Position numbers and translations under genes: made by a program
Shown: positions 9,540 through 22,014 of the stretch, piece by piece
Position numbering within the stretch: the stretch's first letter is position 1
Layout: each line of letters starts with the position of its first letter
Notes under the pieces: generated by a model
Databases searched by the model: none
What the model was told of the DNA's origin: nothing
The model's input: the letters and a program-made list of their open reading frames with translations, nothing else
DNA from: Dryocosmus kuriphilus
Lineage: Eukaryota; Arthropoda; Insecta; Hymenoptera; Cynipidae
Direction: 5' to 3'
Length of the DNA: 64,000 nucleotides
Assembly (NCBI GenBank): GCA_038277395.1
Contig: CM076193.1
Span: 81,224,627 to 81,288,626 of the forward strand

Positions 9540-10230
9540 TTAAATAAAACTGATCGGGTGGTCTTAAAGAATAGAAGTTCGAAACAATTTATAATTTAAC
9601 TACATAAAAGGAGGTCTAGAGTATACACAAAATTACAGAATTAGAATTTATCGGGACTAAAGTCTACGTCAAGGTCGAGAGGTTCAACAGAAAACAGATC
9701 GATAATATTACCCGAAAGGATAATCGTGACAAAATTTAGAATAATTGCGAGGGAGTATTGGTAGTAGATACAGGATAAAAGGGGAAAATCAAAAGAATTG
9801 CATCGAGAAGCAACAAGGAAATTTTCTAAATTAAAGTCGATCGAGATGTCTTAAAGGGTAGAAGTTCTAGTCAACGTATATTCTATTTACGAGAGGAGGT
9901 CGAAAGTACGCAAGTGAGATCACGAAGCTAAAGCGTTGGGGATTTATTTAAATGCGGAAATGTCAAGGTTGAGAGAGTCCGGAGAAATGTGCCAAGATAC
10001 ACAGCGGTCAAAAGGAATTATAATTTAAAAAAGGGAACCAAAACTAATGTTACACTCTGAAAGAACGGGGTCAATAACATAATGGCAGATCGAAATATAC
10101 TATTACAATTTTAAAAGGTATTAAATTAATACTAAACTCGGAATAATAGCGGGCCTGAATGTTACATCAAGGTCGGGAAGATTAATAGAAAACGAGTCGA
10201 AACATAATATTAGCGAAAGGGGACAACAAT
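9540..10230. repeat. Decayed tandem repeat, unit about 290 bp
   Basis: Phrases recur in order: GTCTTAAAGAATAGAAGTTC near 9561 and GTCTTAAAGGGTAGAAGTTC near 9848, then TCAAGGTCGAGAGGTTCAACAG near 9668, TCAAGGTTGAGAGAGTCC near 9962 and ATCAAGGTCGGGAAGATTAA near 10166. Two clear units and a shortened third can be followed. No open frame of interest is present. Confidence 0.65.
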
Positions 10231-11579
10231 ATGCATAAAAATCAATGAAAGAGAACGAGAGAGTCAGGTGTCGGCACTCCATACTTAATGCTTTAGAAAT
10301 TACACATTTTAAAGAAAAGCACACCAAAAATTAAAGTAATTTAGCCAAGAAGTATTCTAAATATTCTCAAAAAAAGGGAATTAACGGAAGCGTAAAACAA
10401 TAAAATAATCAAAGACACTTGGATAAATCACGTAAGGATCAAAGTCCTAGCTTAAAATCTTCAAAACTGCTTCTGGTCAAAATCTTAAAATTGTCGACAC
10501 ACTTTCACACCTCAGGCTCACAGAACGAGACTGATTGCGGAACGAGCAAGCGATAGCGATTACAAAGAGAGGGGATTGACCGGTGAAAGCAGGGAAGAGA
10601 GAGATAGTAACGCACGAGACTCTAATGTATAGATTGCTGCGTCAGAGAGAGAGAGAGAAAGAGAGAGAGAGAGGGGGAGAGGGAGAGAGATCGATGACAC
10701 CACATCTTCGCTGGTCTGCCTCGCCGTCGTAACTTCTCTTCACGTCCTTTCTTCCTTCCCTCTGATTGGCTATTTCCTTAGGCGCGAATTCTTCTTGGTA
10801 GGAACCCGAACCACGGATTTCGAAGCCTTTAAGGGATGGTTTGGATTCCTCGGTGAGGATTAGTGGATAGAATCTTGCGGCTCGCAGATGTAGGGTGGTT
10901 TACCATACAACCCTCGAACGATATTGAGAAACATACAGGCATTAGTACCTACTGTTTCTCCGATACGATAATTTCGGCGGAAATACTTGTGCACTGACGG
11001 ACTTTGCGGTCATTTCGCCCAATACAATAACTTGGCGGACATGCCTGTCCACTGACGGACTTTCTGGTCACCTCGACCTGGGCTTATCCTTAGTTTTGAT
11101 AAAGGGTAACCCTTAACGATAAATTTAAAACAAAATTACCTGTTCATGTAGCGAACTTCAGGGTAATTTTCTTGAATACGACGGCACCTTGGACTATCTT
11201 GGACATCTTGGACTATTAGTAGTAGAAACTCGACGAAACTAGGAGCACCTGAAACCTGAAGAAAGTGAAATGAAGGTCTCTGAATAGTAGAAGCCTCGCT
11301 TAACAAAGGAGGTGACAACTAATCCTATACGATGACGCCACGAGGTGAATGAATTTTGCGTCTCTCAACTCAGGACCGCTTAAATTCTCCCAATGATTAC
11401 ATAAAAAAAATAAAAGGCGACCAAAATTAACCTATCTTAATTAAACTATAAAATACAATGACGCCATGGAGTGCCGAATATATCCGAGGTGTCGAAAGCT
11501 GAAGACTATTTCTTTGAAATTTAGATTTTAATAAAATTATTGTGATGGTAAAAAATTGCTTATCGAAATAGTTTTCCCA
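10231..11579. other. Intergenic, GA-rich microsatellite and a 58-bp duplication
   Basis: A GA-rich run spans about 10645-10690. A 58-bp tandem duplication spans about 10962-11078, with CACTGACGGACTTT at 10992 and 11050. No credible gene was found; the 60-codon frame at 11136-11318 has no recognisable content. Confidence 0.6.
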
Positions 11580-13215
11580 TAAATTTATTCTCTGTTTCTC
11601 ATCGGATACTAGATTGACATTTTTGTCCCACAGTAGTTCCGTTCTTTTCTGAAAGCCTTTCCTTATAAAATTGATTCCCTGTACATCTTGCGCGGGTTAT
11701 TTGGTTTATTATGTGTTCCTATTGCTAGTATTTTATTCTTTTCTCACTCCCTTTTCTTGAAACTGTAAAACCTATTTGCACTTTTCCTAATATCGAGATA
11801 CTTCTTATGTGTTTGATCGCACTTATTTTGTAAACTAATTTGTTCGGCCTTTGTTCGCTTTTAAAACCATAGTTTGCACTCTTCGTCGAACCACTGTTTG
11901 CTTTTGTTCACTTTCTTTAAACGCGATCAACTGCCTGTGAATTATACCATCTGGTGATGTCCAGGTGGCCTTATGTATATTTTTATGCTTGAAATATGTG
12001 CTTTTGACAAGGAGATTCTTTGAAGCTGCAAAGTTTATTACACTAGTTCCATTATCATTATTGACGTCATGCCAGCGTTCTGATCCTATTGTAGGCCTAT
12101 GCGTTGGTTCTTTTCCAATTTTCGCTTAAAATCCACCAATAGTATTTTTGCGTCAAACGTTGAGAACTTGTCAAAAACTTGTTCGATTATATAGTAAAAA
12201 AGACCTTTAGTCTCTTCGCCTTTGTCCTCGGTGTGACAGTGCATGTTGATTAGTGCGTGTTTGCAGAAGGCGAAGAAGTACAATACGAGTATATGATAGC
12301 CGCCGATATTTAATAAGTTGTATATCGAAAACCGCTTGCGAAAGTCGTTTATTAATAAGAAACCCGGTCCCCAGTGTGCGCCCTTTAGCTCCCCCATAGT
12401 GAAAAGTGTAGTTATCCTTAGAGATTGATGCGTACTCGCCCGGCCAGCAGGTTTCTTGAAGTGATATTATATCATTATCGTATCTCTTTGCTATCTCAAT
12501 GAGTTCGCTAAAACCGCCAGTATTTAGACTACACGCATTCAGAGTTCCCGCCTTAAGATATTTTATTGTAGTTTTTTGTTTCTGGAAGTTAGCCATGATA
12601 GTTTTAAGAAAGTCCGCACGTTAGAGATCCTGTTCCGATCGCAGGTGAGTCCGCCGACTCAGGAGTGATAATCCCCATACTTCCCTAGGTCTAAGTATGG
12701 GAGCTTTCCGACATTATCGAGGACCATGTCAACTTGTCGTCAGAAACATTACGGTTTTCTGCCTCGTCTCCTAACGTCCCCCTGTAAGGCAGTGCGCCAC
12801 ACTGGCATCAATATCACGTTAACCTTACAGGTGAATCATTTCACAACCTTGCGGGCCGTGTCATCGCTGCGGTGTCCAGTGGGACAGCAGGATTTTTTCC
12901 TTACAAGATTTTTGGTTTTGGTTCGGGTAGTGTTTCTGGGTGGATACACGCTGCGCCTCGGCTTGATAAATCCCACCTATTGCGTACGGACGCGAAAGGG
13001 TGAGTCCTCTCAAACCATGGCTGTCGCGTACGTATTTTCTACCAGTGTGGGCTCACCCCACCCACGACTGGATCCTATCGGCTGTCCGCGACTGCCTATT
13101 CTTGTATTCGCAGTTAACCTCAGAGGCTGTTCAACCTCAGGGGCCGTTCCCCTATCCGCAACTTGAGGACCCGCTGCATAGTGGTGACGGGAACCCACCG
13201 AGCAGATTTAAAGAA
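11580..13215 (-). mobile_element. RTE-type LINE, copy 1, truncated and internally deleted
   Basis: This minus-strand segment matches the longer RTE copy at 29940-33405 by eye. 12597-13215 parallels 32817-33405 (5' region) and 12086-12596 parallels 32330-32816 (endonuclease). 11600-11925 parallels 31520-31843 (pre-RT region). At about 11925-11950 it jumps across roughly 300 bp present in copy 2. The RT and 3' end are missing. The frame is broken in many places, so this is a dead copy. Confidence 0.85.
12086..12596 (-). pseudogene. RTE endonuclease domain fragment (EEP/APE fold), broken
   Basis: The frame starting at 12596 reads MANFQKQKTT then LNACSLNTGGFSELIEIAK, ISLQETCWPGE and GTGFLINKRL. 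These are the first blocks of the APE-like endonuclease that nicks target DNA for LINE insertion; Q-E in LQETC is the catalytic Glu block. It then loses frame, and a second frame at 12397-12086 carries the continuation with HALINMHCHTEDKGEETKG and FDAKILLVDF, where an active copy would have G-D-x-N. It is non-functional. Confidence 0.8.
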
Positions 13216-13623
13216 ATATAAAGCATTAAAAATGATTGTGAGAAAACGAATTAATTTAACTATTATTTGAAAACAAGCATTATGTTTATATCATATAAAT
13301 TGTTTACCTTAAATAGTATACTTCAAACTTAAACTTTCATGTGAGATATATGAACAGATAAATGAGCTTCTAACCTCACTTATTACTTCAAACTTATTGA
13401 TCTTTTGTTTTTTCGCAAAGTCTTCAAACACGATCAAATAACTCGATTTCATATAAATTGCGCTTTAGGTAATTAAGGTGAGTTACTTTGATGATAAATA
13501 ATGCGTAATTTCCTCACGCATAATCTTAAAGTAAATTTTAATTTCCGCACTTACCTCGCTAAAAGTATACAGTATAGTAGACAACCTAACTTTGGTAGTA
13601 TGTTTTCAGTTTAGAGCTCTACT
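13216..13623. other. AT-rich spacer
   Basis: No gene, repeat or site was recognised between the LINE relic and the foldback element. Confidence 0.6.
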
Positions 13624-14050
13624 CTATTTGCACCCAATATTGCCTCAATTTTGCACCGAGATTTCCTGCAACGCCGGCAATATTGACGGCAACATTAGCA
13701 CAAAATATATATGGCTATTTTTGTCAACATTCGGCTTCTAAAATTATTATTATTTTAACAACAAATATCTCGTAAGCCGTTAGAGATAGGTAAAAATGGA
13801 TGTAATTTTTGGTTTTCGGATATCCACAGTATAATGTATATTATACATAGATCCATATTATAAAATGAAAACCATTTTCACCTACCTCCCTAAGATTTAC
13901 TAGATATTTGTTGTTGAAAACAATAACTGAATGTTGACAAAAACGGCTACCGATATGTTGCGTCAATGTTGCCTCACTATATTCCCGTCAATATTTCCGG
14001 CGTTGCAGGAAATATCGGTGCAACATTGAGGCAATATTTGGTGCTAATAG
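13624..14050. mobile_element. Foldback MITE
   Basis: The two halves are imperfect inverted copies over the whole 427 bp. The left end reads CTATTTGCACCCAATATTGC and the right end, reversed, CTATTAGCACCAAATATTGC. Both then share TTTCCTGCAACGCCGG and, further in, AACAACAAATATCT. The centre lies near 13835-13850. There is no coding capacity. No clear target duplication is seen, so the superfamily is not assigned. Confidence 0.85.
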
Positions 14051-16204
14051 GGTACAACCAAGGATGAGGTGGGAGATTGCTCATGCAATGGAATAAGAGA
14101 CTACTGTCAGAATTGAGCTGATAAATACGCCCTCTTGTCGGTGGTACGAAGTCCTGAGAATTACTTGGCAGTTTTCAGACGTTGCGTGCATGGTTGCGCG
14201 TCGATAATTGGTGAAGAAGAGTGAAAGCAGTTGAAAATTACAGAAGTTAGATTGAGTTACCGCTGGAGTTACAATTGCAGGTGTTAGCATGAGCACAAAG
14301 TGCAAACTCCACAATTATCTTCCTCTTGAATTTTAAATGTTTGACAGTGTCTGCTAAAGCAGAGCTAAAGTTTAATCTGGTTCAATCAGATTAATGACAA
14401 TTATCCGTATGATTTACAATTCGTATTAAGTTGTTATGACATTATATCTATCATATAAAAGAATTTTAAGATATTTTAGATTTAAGAAATAATCTACAAA
14501 TATAGCATTGTGTAAATTTATATTCAATTTGCGTTTTTTTTTTCCAATTTTCAAATAATTTTAGAAAATAAAAAGGTATCAGAAAAATAATGAAGAACAG
14601 AAAATATATCAGTGTGGGTTCAATTAGAACATTTTCTTATTAATACTTTAGCATTTAACATTCTTCACTTCTCGCGCACGTACTTTTGCGAAATCAGATG
14701 CAATTTTCGAAAGTGATCGCATAATTAAAAATATATATAACAAAGAGTAGTATACCAAAAAAGTTATGCAATACCATTAAATACTTAAAAAGAGATCAGT
14801 ATCTATTTTTCTGACCTATTTTTGACAATTTGCAAAATATAATAATTTTTTATTTATGATCTACAAAAGTGGTGTCTAAGTCCAACCTTATAGAATCATT
14901 GTCGGACTACCGGCACATTTATCATACATAATTATACAAATTATTAAAATAAAATAGAAGCGATATAAGCACATAATATTTGAATGTATTAGTTTATAAT
15001 CGTTGAATTCTTGTTACGAAAAAATAACTTTTAAACTCGACTGCAAATACCTAAATATTAAAGTTCAATCAGTTCTGCAACACTTAAGAGATATTAGATA
15101 CTTATAGGACGTCCTCCAAGACTTCCGCCAAATTACGTCCTTGTGTACCCAGTGGGTGTATGTTTTGAAAATTTTACCCACCGTTTAAAATGTTTGGATT
15201 CTAAATTCATAAAAGGCAATCCAATATCCATACACATTTCATTTTGTTTTACTCTAACACTTAAATTGTTCTAGTAATTTCCTTTTTTAATGAATTTTAT
15301 AAAAAAGTTTGATTTTTTAAAAATAAAATCGATTTGAGAAGAGTCTCAATTACTTCTCGTCTTCAAATATTCGTGGGGTGGTAGAGAACAACAATGATCA
15401 ATGAAAGAAACCGCAAGTAAAATGGCATTTAACTGCCTGCACCCTACATTCAATCAATATTCTTTTCGCCAAAAGATTTTTACATATCTTATATGAATTT
15501 GTATCAACGTCTGTCTCTTTCTATCTGCCTTTCTGGCAAAAAAAGAGACGGAGTTGGCGTTTCACGCTTATAAACTGCACTGTTATTAACTTAGAATTTT
15601 CATGCAGGAAAATGTAATCGAAGTAAAATCTTCTTATCGGAACCCCTTACTCTTGCCATATATATATGAAGAAACTAGAACAACTCTTAAATTCTAGTCT
15701 AGAACTCATAAATGGTAAGAATTACAAATTAGATGTACGAAGCCGCAAGTTCGTTAAACCAGACGAGAAATTTTATAGCTTACAATTTTACTAACAGTTT
15801 TAGAAGGTAGATTTTACCGTTCTTATATCTCTCTGTACAGTTTAAATACTTTAAACTGCGCTTAAACCTTCGATGGTTTAAAACTGTAAAGGGAATCTAA
15901 AAAAAACTAAAAATTTAGATCCGACGATTCTTGATTTAAGAAAAAGAATTTTTGATGGATAAAACCAGAACCGTTGTTGAAAAAACGCTGGTTAACGAAC
16001 TTCAGCTTTACTCTTAAGACGTGACTAAGTAAATAGCAGACTCAATTTTTTTTGAAAATAATTTTAAGGAAAACATTTTTTTCTAGCAATGTAGAATGTA
16101 ATCTAATCTAAGGAAATCTTATATATAATTTATAATCAGCTCTTTTTTATATAAACTTTCAAGATTTGAAAAAATATTTTACACTCTTGTATAATTTTCT
16201 CATA
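14051..16204. other. Long AT-rich stretch without recognised gene
   Basis: A 77-codon minus-strand frame at 14081-14314 has no recognisable motif. I found no repeat pair, splice-supported exon or RNA gene. Confidence 0.55.
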
Positions 16205-16651
16205 TTTGTTATCACTGCATGACCTTGTAGTTGGTGGTGGGCTTAAGGGTCTAATCGGTCTTGAAATCTAGAGTAGGTGAACCAGAGGGACTGTACCGCG
16301 AGATACAGCTGCTCTGGAAAACTGGGGATCTCTGGTTTGCGGGACCCCGACGAAGAAGCGATCCTTCCAGGGGTTAATGGCAAAGCCCCCTGGAATATCG
16401 TGGGCGCGAGTCCTCATGCTCCCAAGCTAAGATGTGATCGCCGTGTCGAAGGCTGAATGGCACCAGGGTTACCAAATGCTTGAACACTCCGACCTGCCTC
16501 CCTCAATCGAGACGGGCATGGCGGAGTTTAGAGGAGGTATCTGAACGGAGACTTAGGGATACCAGGTCGAATCCCTGAGTATTAAGACCCTCTCCCTACA
16601 AACGGGGCTCTGCAGGGATTAGCTTTTATTTTATCAGCTTCTCGTGGGACT

Positions 16652-17367
16652 ATGATGTTGGAAAAACTACAGAAAAACACAAACAATAAAAATAAGTACC
16701 CTCTCAGGAGTCTTTATTTAACCCATCGCCAAAAGGGGACGGCTCCAACTGGATCGTCGCCAGTAGCAATGGAGAACGAAACCCAGGTTGACGATAACAT
16801 CACCGTGGTTAAAAAAAATGACTGGACTCCCAATAAGGAGGAAAAATGACTCCGATATTCAAAAATTGAAAGCACGCATTGCACGGCTTTCGATGTCCCC
16901 GAGCAGGAAGGCAAAATGGTCTAAGTCTCTGGAACCACAGGGCCTCACCTTTGCACAGGTGGCCAACAACGCCCTCGTGAGGTTTGTTGTTGCATCGAGT
17001 TATCTTGATGTCTGAGTTATCCTCATTGGGGTAGGGTAAGCTGAGGGATGAAATCTCGAAAGAGATTGACGCGTTAACCCGTGACGGACACGCTCGAAAA
17101 TTCGAGGACATCTTCCTCAGATCGGGAGCTATCGTCGTGAAGGCTGCCGACACCTTTTCGTGGGATTGGCTCGGAGAGAGTACACCAAAGTTTAGGCCCA
17201 AGGAGGGGCTGAACGTGCTGATCCACGTGACTGGGTGCCTCCAAAGGTACCAAAGAGCGGCGACCGTACTTAATTCCCGGTACCCCCGAGGATCCAACGG
17301 TCGTTCTGGGATACCTGAGGTTTCAAAACCCTACCCTACAAACAGACTCCTGGAGAGTACACCCTAG
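16652..17367 (+). pseudogene. LINE ORF1 (Gag-like) remnant
   Basis: Three broken frames follow the leader: one from 16652 (MMLEKLQKNTNNKNKYPLRS), one from 16788 (LTFAQVANNALVRFVV), and one from 17137 (DTFSWDWLGESTPKF then RYPRGSNGRSG). Position ahead of the endonuclease and the hydrophilic start fit a LINE ORF1. No zinc knuckle is visible. The assignment is mainly by position. Confidence 0.5.
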
Positions 17368-17559
17368 AAGACATGTAAATAAGCTAACGGAGACGGGCTG
17401 GAGTTTCCCCGAAAGTGTAAACAGGGCCTTTGCTGCTCTAGAATACAGGCCCTATTTAGGGGCTGGTAGATTCTCCTTCCGGGTGAACCGACAGGGCCCC
17501 TTGGAGGTACCAGAAGCACCTGAAGATGTCCTGGCTTAGTTGATTAATGGCCAGCACGG

Positions 17560-18256
17560 GAATTTCCATGATGCAGATAAATCTGTACCACAGCAAAGAC
17601 GCCTCGGCAATCCTAACTAGGCGCATGGCATAAGTGCAGACAGGTATAACCCTCATCCAAGAACCCTGAAAATACAGGGTAAGGTTTAGTGGCCTGGGAG
17701 GGTGTGGCACCTTATATAAGGGGCCAAACGAAAAAGCACCAAGCGAATGCATAGACGTTATGGGTATGGATGCAATATTTGTGTCTAAATACTGCTCCAG
17801 GGATCTCGTCGTTATTAGAGTGAGACTCAGGGGCAAGTGTGGAGAAAGACTAGAGGTATATGTTGCCTCAGGATATTTTCCGGGTGATGCTGTGGGGGCC
17901 CCAACTCCTATGGAGGTTGTGGTCCATATAGAGCACTATCAAGAGACTAAAATCCCTCTGTTATTGGGTTGTGATCCTAACGCTCACCATGTGGTGTGGG
18001 GAGCACGAACATCAATGGTAGATGCAGAGATCTAATAGAATATCTAGCTCTCACTGAGCTGGAGATACTTAATCGATGCAATAATCCCACATTCCAAAAC
18101 AAAGACAGGAGTGAGATTCTCGACTTGACTCTATGCTCGGAAGAACTGAAGAGCAAGGTAGCGGGCTGGAGAGGCTCTGGTGTGGAGTCTCTCTCAGACC
18201 AAAAATACATTTTGTTCCCTTTGGCCTTAAGAAAATCGGAGGTTTCGAAGATCTAA
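17560..18256 (+). pseudogene. LINE endonuclease domain, broken
   Basis: Blocks in order are MMQINLYHSKDASAIL, TLIQEP (catalytic Glu block), LGGCGTLYKGPNE, SSRDLVV-like CSRDLVVIRVRL, DPNAHHVVWG, LEILNRCNNPTFQNKDRSEI, LDLTLCSEEL and LSDQKYILF. This is the full APE-type endonuclease order, spread over several frames with internal stops. It once nicked the target DNA to prime reverse transcription. An opposing 126-codon frame at 17456-17836 is a shadow. Confidence 0.82.
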
Positions 18257-18899
18257 AACCCCCAGGGACACAGATTGGGACTCCTACAAGAAGAAACTCA
18301 AAGACAAGCTCCTAGAGCTTTCCACGAGAACCATAGATGTATTAGATCGTGCCGCGTATTTCTTGCAGAGGGATTTGATGACATCTTATTAGAACAACTA
18401 CCCCATGAGCACAATAGAATATAGAAAAGGGGCCAAGTGGTGAAACAAACATCCACAGAGGTTCCGGAAAAAGACTAGATCGTTGTGTAATACGTCAAAA
18501 TACTTAAACTTCCGTCAGGCTGGGACAAACATAAACAGGTTCAAACTGACTACAAGAAAAACATTAGGATTTACAAACGAGGTGACTCAGCTAGCTTCTG
18601 CAAGGATAGAAAGACATCTCGTGCACAGCGAGGTTTCACATGATCCTGGCGAAAGAGCCGGAGGCTCGCATCGGGCTTATGAGGCTCGAAAATGATGAGC
18701 TTGCAGAGGGCAAAGAAGCAAGTCGGAATCATTTGATGGAAGTTCACTTCCCAGGATTTTAGGTATAATAAACCGACCAGGAAGATAAATGCTTGGGCTT
18801 GAAGGGGGAGAAGCCCGAGTGTCAATTCGCAGCAAAGGTCGTTGATAATAGGAAGGTTGAATGGGCCATTATGTCCTTCTGCCTCTATAAATAACCAGA

Positions 18900-19885
18900 A
18901 GTGGATGGTATCTACCCAGCGTTTTACAAAAGGACATGGACTGCGTCGCCATGTCGTTGAAAAAACTTTTCAGGGCCAGCATTGTCCTTAAACACGTGCC
19001 GTCGGCATGGAAGAACGGCAGAGTGGTCTTTTTTTTACCCAAACCAGAGAAAGAGGGCTACAATGCTGCAAAGGATTTAAGGCTGATCAGCTTGGTATCG
19101 TTCATCCTGAAGACGGTAGAGAAGCTGGTTGAGAGACACATCAGGGATGAAGTGCTAGTGACCTCTCAGCTTCACAGAGGGTAGGACCTCTTCCAGGCTG
19201 GCTGCTCGGTAGAAAATGCGCTCCACGCTGCTGTAATAAAAGTGTAGCAGCAGCTTGATCAAGAAGATACATGGTGAACACTTTCTTGGATAAAAAGAGT
19301 GCCTTCATTAATACCCCCCCCCCCCCCCCCCCCCCCACCCCACCCCCAGAAGTCATCTGTCAGGAGACTTCAAGATACTGTGTGCCAAGCCAGCTTATGG
19401 ACTGAATAAGAAGTACGCTACGCAGGAGACATCTCGAAACCAGATGGGGCAAAGAACAGGTTAGAGGAGTGGCTCCACGGGTATGCCCTCAGGGGGGTGT
19501 ATTGTCACCCCTCCTGTGGTATATCGTGGTAGACGGTCTCCTATGTTGGCTGAATGAGAAGAGGTACTATACCCAACGATACGAGGATGACTTTGTAATC
19601 CCAGTCAGGGGGACTCAACTGGACATATGGATAGGGCTCACGAGGTCAGCGCTGCGCATCGTACAGCTCTGGTGCCATAGCTTAGGGCTCTCAGTCAACC
19701 CGGGGAAGACCAGTTTGGTCATCTTCACGAGGAAATACAAAGTACCGAAGGTCGATGCCCCTACATTCCATGGCAAGAGACTAATGCCCTCAGACTCGGT
19801 TAAGTATATCTGGGAATTATCCTGGATAGAGAACTGTACTGAGCGAAGCAGATGGAAACACAATAGTTCTTCACAAGCTTTTTGA
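18900..19885 (+). pseudogene. LINE reverse transcriptase, broken
   Basis: RT blocks are VPSAWKNGRVVFFLPKP, DLRLISLVSFILKTVEKLVE, a shifted AGCSVENALHAAV, then CPQGGVLSPLLWYIVVDGLL and the catalytic box written YEDD instead of YADD. SLGLSVNPGKTSLVIFTRK follows. A stop ends the first block near 19183, and a 23-base C run at 19314-19336 lies in the gap. It is dead. Confidence 0.85.
19314..19336. repeat. Poly-C tract
   Basis: Twenty-three consecutive C's, followed by ACCCCACCCCC, interrupt the LINE RT. The length is likely unstable and could also be an assembly weak point. Confidence 0.95.
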
Positions 19886-19968
19886 TGTGAAGAAGAGTCT
19901 TTGGACTGACACGGGGTTTATGGCCAAAATGATAGCCTAGCTCTACTCCTCGGTCCTTAAAACAAGTC

Positions 19969-20295
19969 TGTTCACACGCACAGTCTCACCTAAAATTTCC
20001 TTCGATTTTTGTAAACGTCTATACGCGTGGTATTATTTTTAAGGAATTAAATTTTGCGTAGACGTACACAATTGAATCCATTAAAACATCAGAGTATATT
20101 CTTGCAAAAAAATCCTTACTCTATTACAAATTATTACAAATGTCTCTTTTCATAATTTAAAATTTAACTTAATTCAAAACAGGCAAGTTAGTTGTTCGAG
20201 AGCTTGTCGGAAAATGAGGCGGAAAAGCCTGTCTGACTTAAGTCCAGGTGGCGCTGCAACCTACCTTACTAAACTCCTCAATTCGTTACGCAATA
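19969..20295 (-). repeat. BEL 3' LTR
   Basis: It begins TGTTCACACGCACAGTCTC and matches 27711-28049 along its length, with shared blocks GTCTATACGCGTGGTATTAT and AAATTATTACAAATGTCTC. The inner boundary near 20291-20295 is approximate. The integrase frame runs into it. Confidence 0.85.
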
Positions 20296-20505
20296 TGCCA
20301 TCCGCCTCGACCGAGTCCCGTTCAATTAGAATTATCGTCAATTTCGATAGGAGAGGTGACACCTTTTTTACTCCTCTCTTACATATTCCTTTGTTAATCT
20401 TGATAGTGACTACACGTACAATTCCATCGTCGCCACAAAGTGTCTCCAGAACTCTACCTAAAGCCCAACACAAAGGTGGTTGGTTTTCATCTTTCAAAAC
20501 AACTA
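20261..20505 (-). pseudogene. BEL integrase C-terminal region (downstream of the SINE)
   Basis: The frame reads MKDENQPPLCWALGRVLETL, DGIVRVVTIKI and KRGVKKVSPLL. This is the conserved BEL integrase tail (LKDEN-x-PP-x-W-x-LGRV ... VVRVVTVKT). It is the continuation of the integrase at 20856-21467, cut off by the SINE insertion. It reads on into the LTR. Confidence 0.82.
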
Positions 20506-20513
20506 AAGAGTCT

Positions 20514-20839
20514 CTAGAGCTTCGGTGGCTCAGGTGGTAATCCGCCGGCGCGGCCTTCCAAGCAAGAGGTCCGGGGTTCTATTCCTGAGCCGGTACCAAT
20601 AGAATTTTCTATGTAGTTCTACCGAGGCTCTCGTGGTTCGAAACCCATGTTAAACTGTATCTCCCCTCATAAAGAGGCCAGTGATCTTTCAGGGAAGATA
20701 CTTCATGTCGAGGGGCAAATTGCTTGGGGGCACTGGTCGATTTTGAGGCTTAGGAAGTTGTGAAAGTTTGTAATTGTTCTGGAAGACTCTCAAAACCCGT
20801 AAAAGGGAAAGGGAGTATAAACTACTATACTACTATCTA
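20514..20839 (+). mobile_element. tRNA-derived SINE
   Basis: Near its start lie TGGCTCAGGTGG (RNA polymerase III A box) and, about 45 bases on, GGGTTCTATTCC (B box with one change). The 3' end is a short tandem tail of ACTACTATACTACTATCT. It is flanked by a perfect 9-bp duplication, AAAGAGTCT, at 20505-20513 and 20840-20848. It splits the BEL integrase. LINE machinery presumably moved it. The parent tRNA was not identified. Confidence 0.88.
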
Positions 20840-20855
20840 AAAGAGTCTATTTTAA

Positions 20856-21467
20856 TCAAGTCAGGTTGGCCTGGATGCCATTATTTCTAACATTCAATTC
20901 TGTCAAATATTCACGATGCCAATGTTTCAACAAATCCTGTCTAAGCTTTTGAAAATGCTCCGACGATAATAATCTATTTAATTTAATTTTTGAAAAATTA
21001 GATGCAGGAACGCTCATGAACGAATTAAAATGCACTGGAATTAAGACGTCAAAATCATTCGGATCTGCTGACATAGGAGTAAGTGGTTTAGAATTAAAAA
21101 TCGCTTTGATCCCGCTTAAATAATTGTACAATTCTTCGTAGGTAAATAAAGTATCACGCAGAGTTCGCTTCATGTGATGTTTCAGGGACTTCACAGCCGC
21201 TTCCCAGATTCCTCCAAAATGAAGAGGTCTTGGTGGTGAAAAATGCCATTCTATTCCTTCATTACTCAAAAAACTTGTAGTTATTTCATTATACTCTTTC
21301 AATCGAAGGAGGCTATAAAGTTCCTTCATCGCGTTGTTTGAATCAACAAAATTCGTGCCGCTGTCCGAATACATAGCTCTCGCTTTACCTGCTCCAGCAA
21401 AAAATCTCCCTAGGCAACCCAAGGAAGCTTCAGACGTTAATTCTCCTACAAATTCTAAATGGACCAC
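20856..21467 (-). pseudogene. BEL integrase core fragment
   Basis: An open stretch of 203 codons covers VHLEFVGELTSEASL, YSDSGTNF (catalytic Asp), HFGGIWEAAVKSLKHH (catalytic Glu in WEAAVKS), LTPMSADPNDFDVL and LLKHWHREYLTEL. It is the D,D,E integrase core and following region of BEL/Pao. The upstream zinc-binding part (21570-22010) is broken by stops. The 3' end is interrupted by the SINE. Confidence 0.9.
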
Positions 21468-22014
21468 CTTTATTGACAGACATAGAAAGACAGCTACAAT
21501 TGCCTTAATTGTATTCCTATTTCAGTGTACCTTTTCTTTTATAAAAAACTGTCCACAAAAATCAACTCCCTGAATTTTCAAAGGCTCGCGTCGCAGCGAG
21601 GCGCAATTTCGGTAAATCACTCATCAAATAGGATTTTTTGGCTTAACGCGCAAGTATCTCACGCATGTATTCTTTTTCTAACCGCTGTAATCGGATGAAT
21701 TTTTGGCAATATTATCGGATGCTTTTTATCGAACCATAAATCGGCATTTTTTATTCTACCCCTGACGCGCAGAAATCCTCCTTCCAATGTGGGACAGAAT
21801 TTTTTTATTTTTGACCTAGCTGTCACATCTACATTCCTTGACAGCTTGTCAATCTCCTTGTTGAATTCTTCTCGCTGGATCAGAGAGATGACTCTTTCCA
21901 GGGTTGATGCAATTTCTCTGCTGATAGTAGGTCGGACATCTTGATAGGTTTACGTACATTATTTAATATTCGAAGACAATAAGCTATGAATCCTAGCAGA
22001 TTAGTTGACGATGA

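Noticed and set aside
17456..17836. 126-codon minus-strand ORF
   Set aside because: It lies opposite the LINE endonuclease, whose conserved blocks are on the plus strand.
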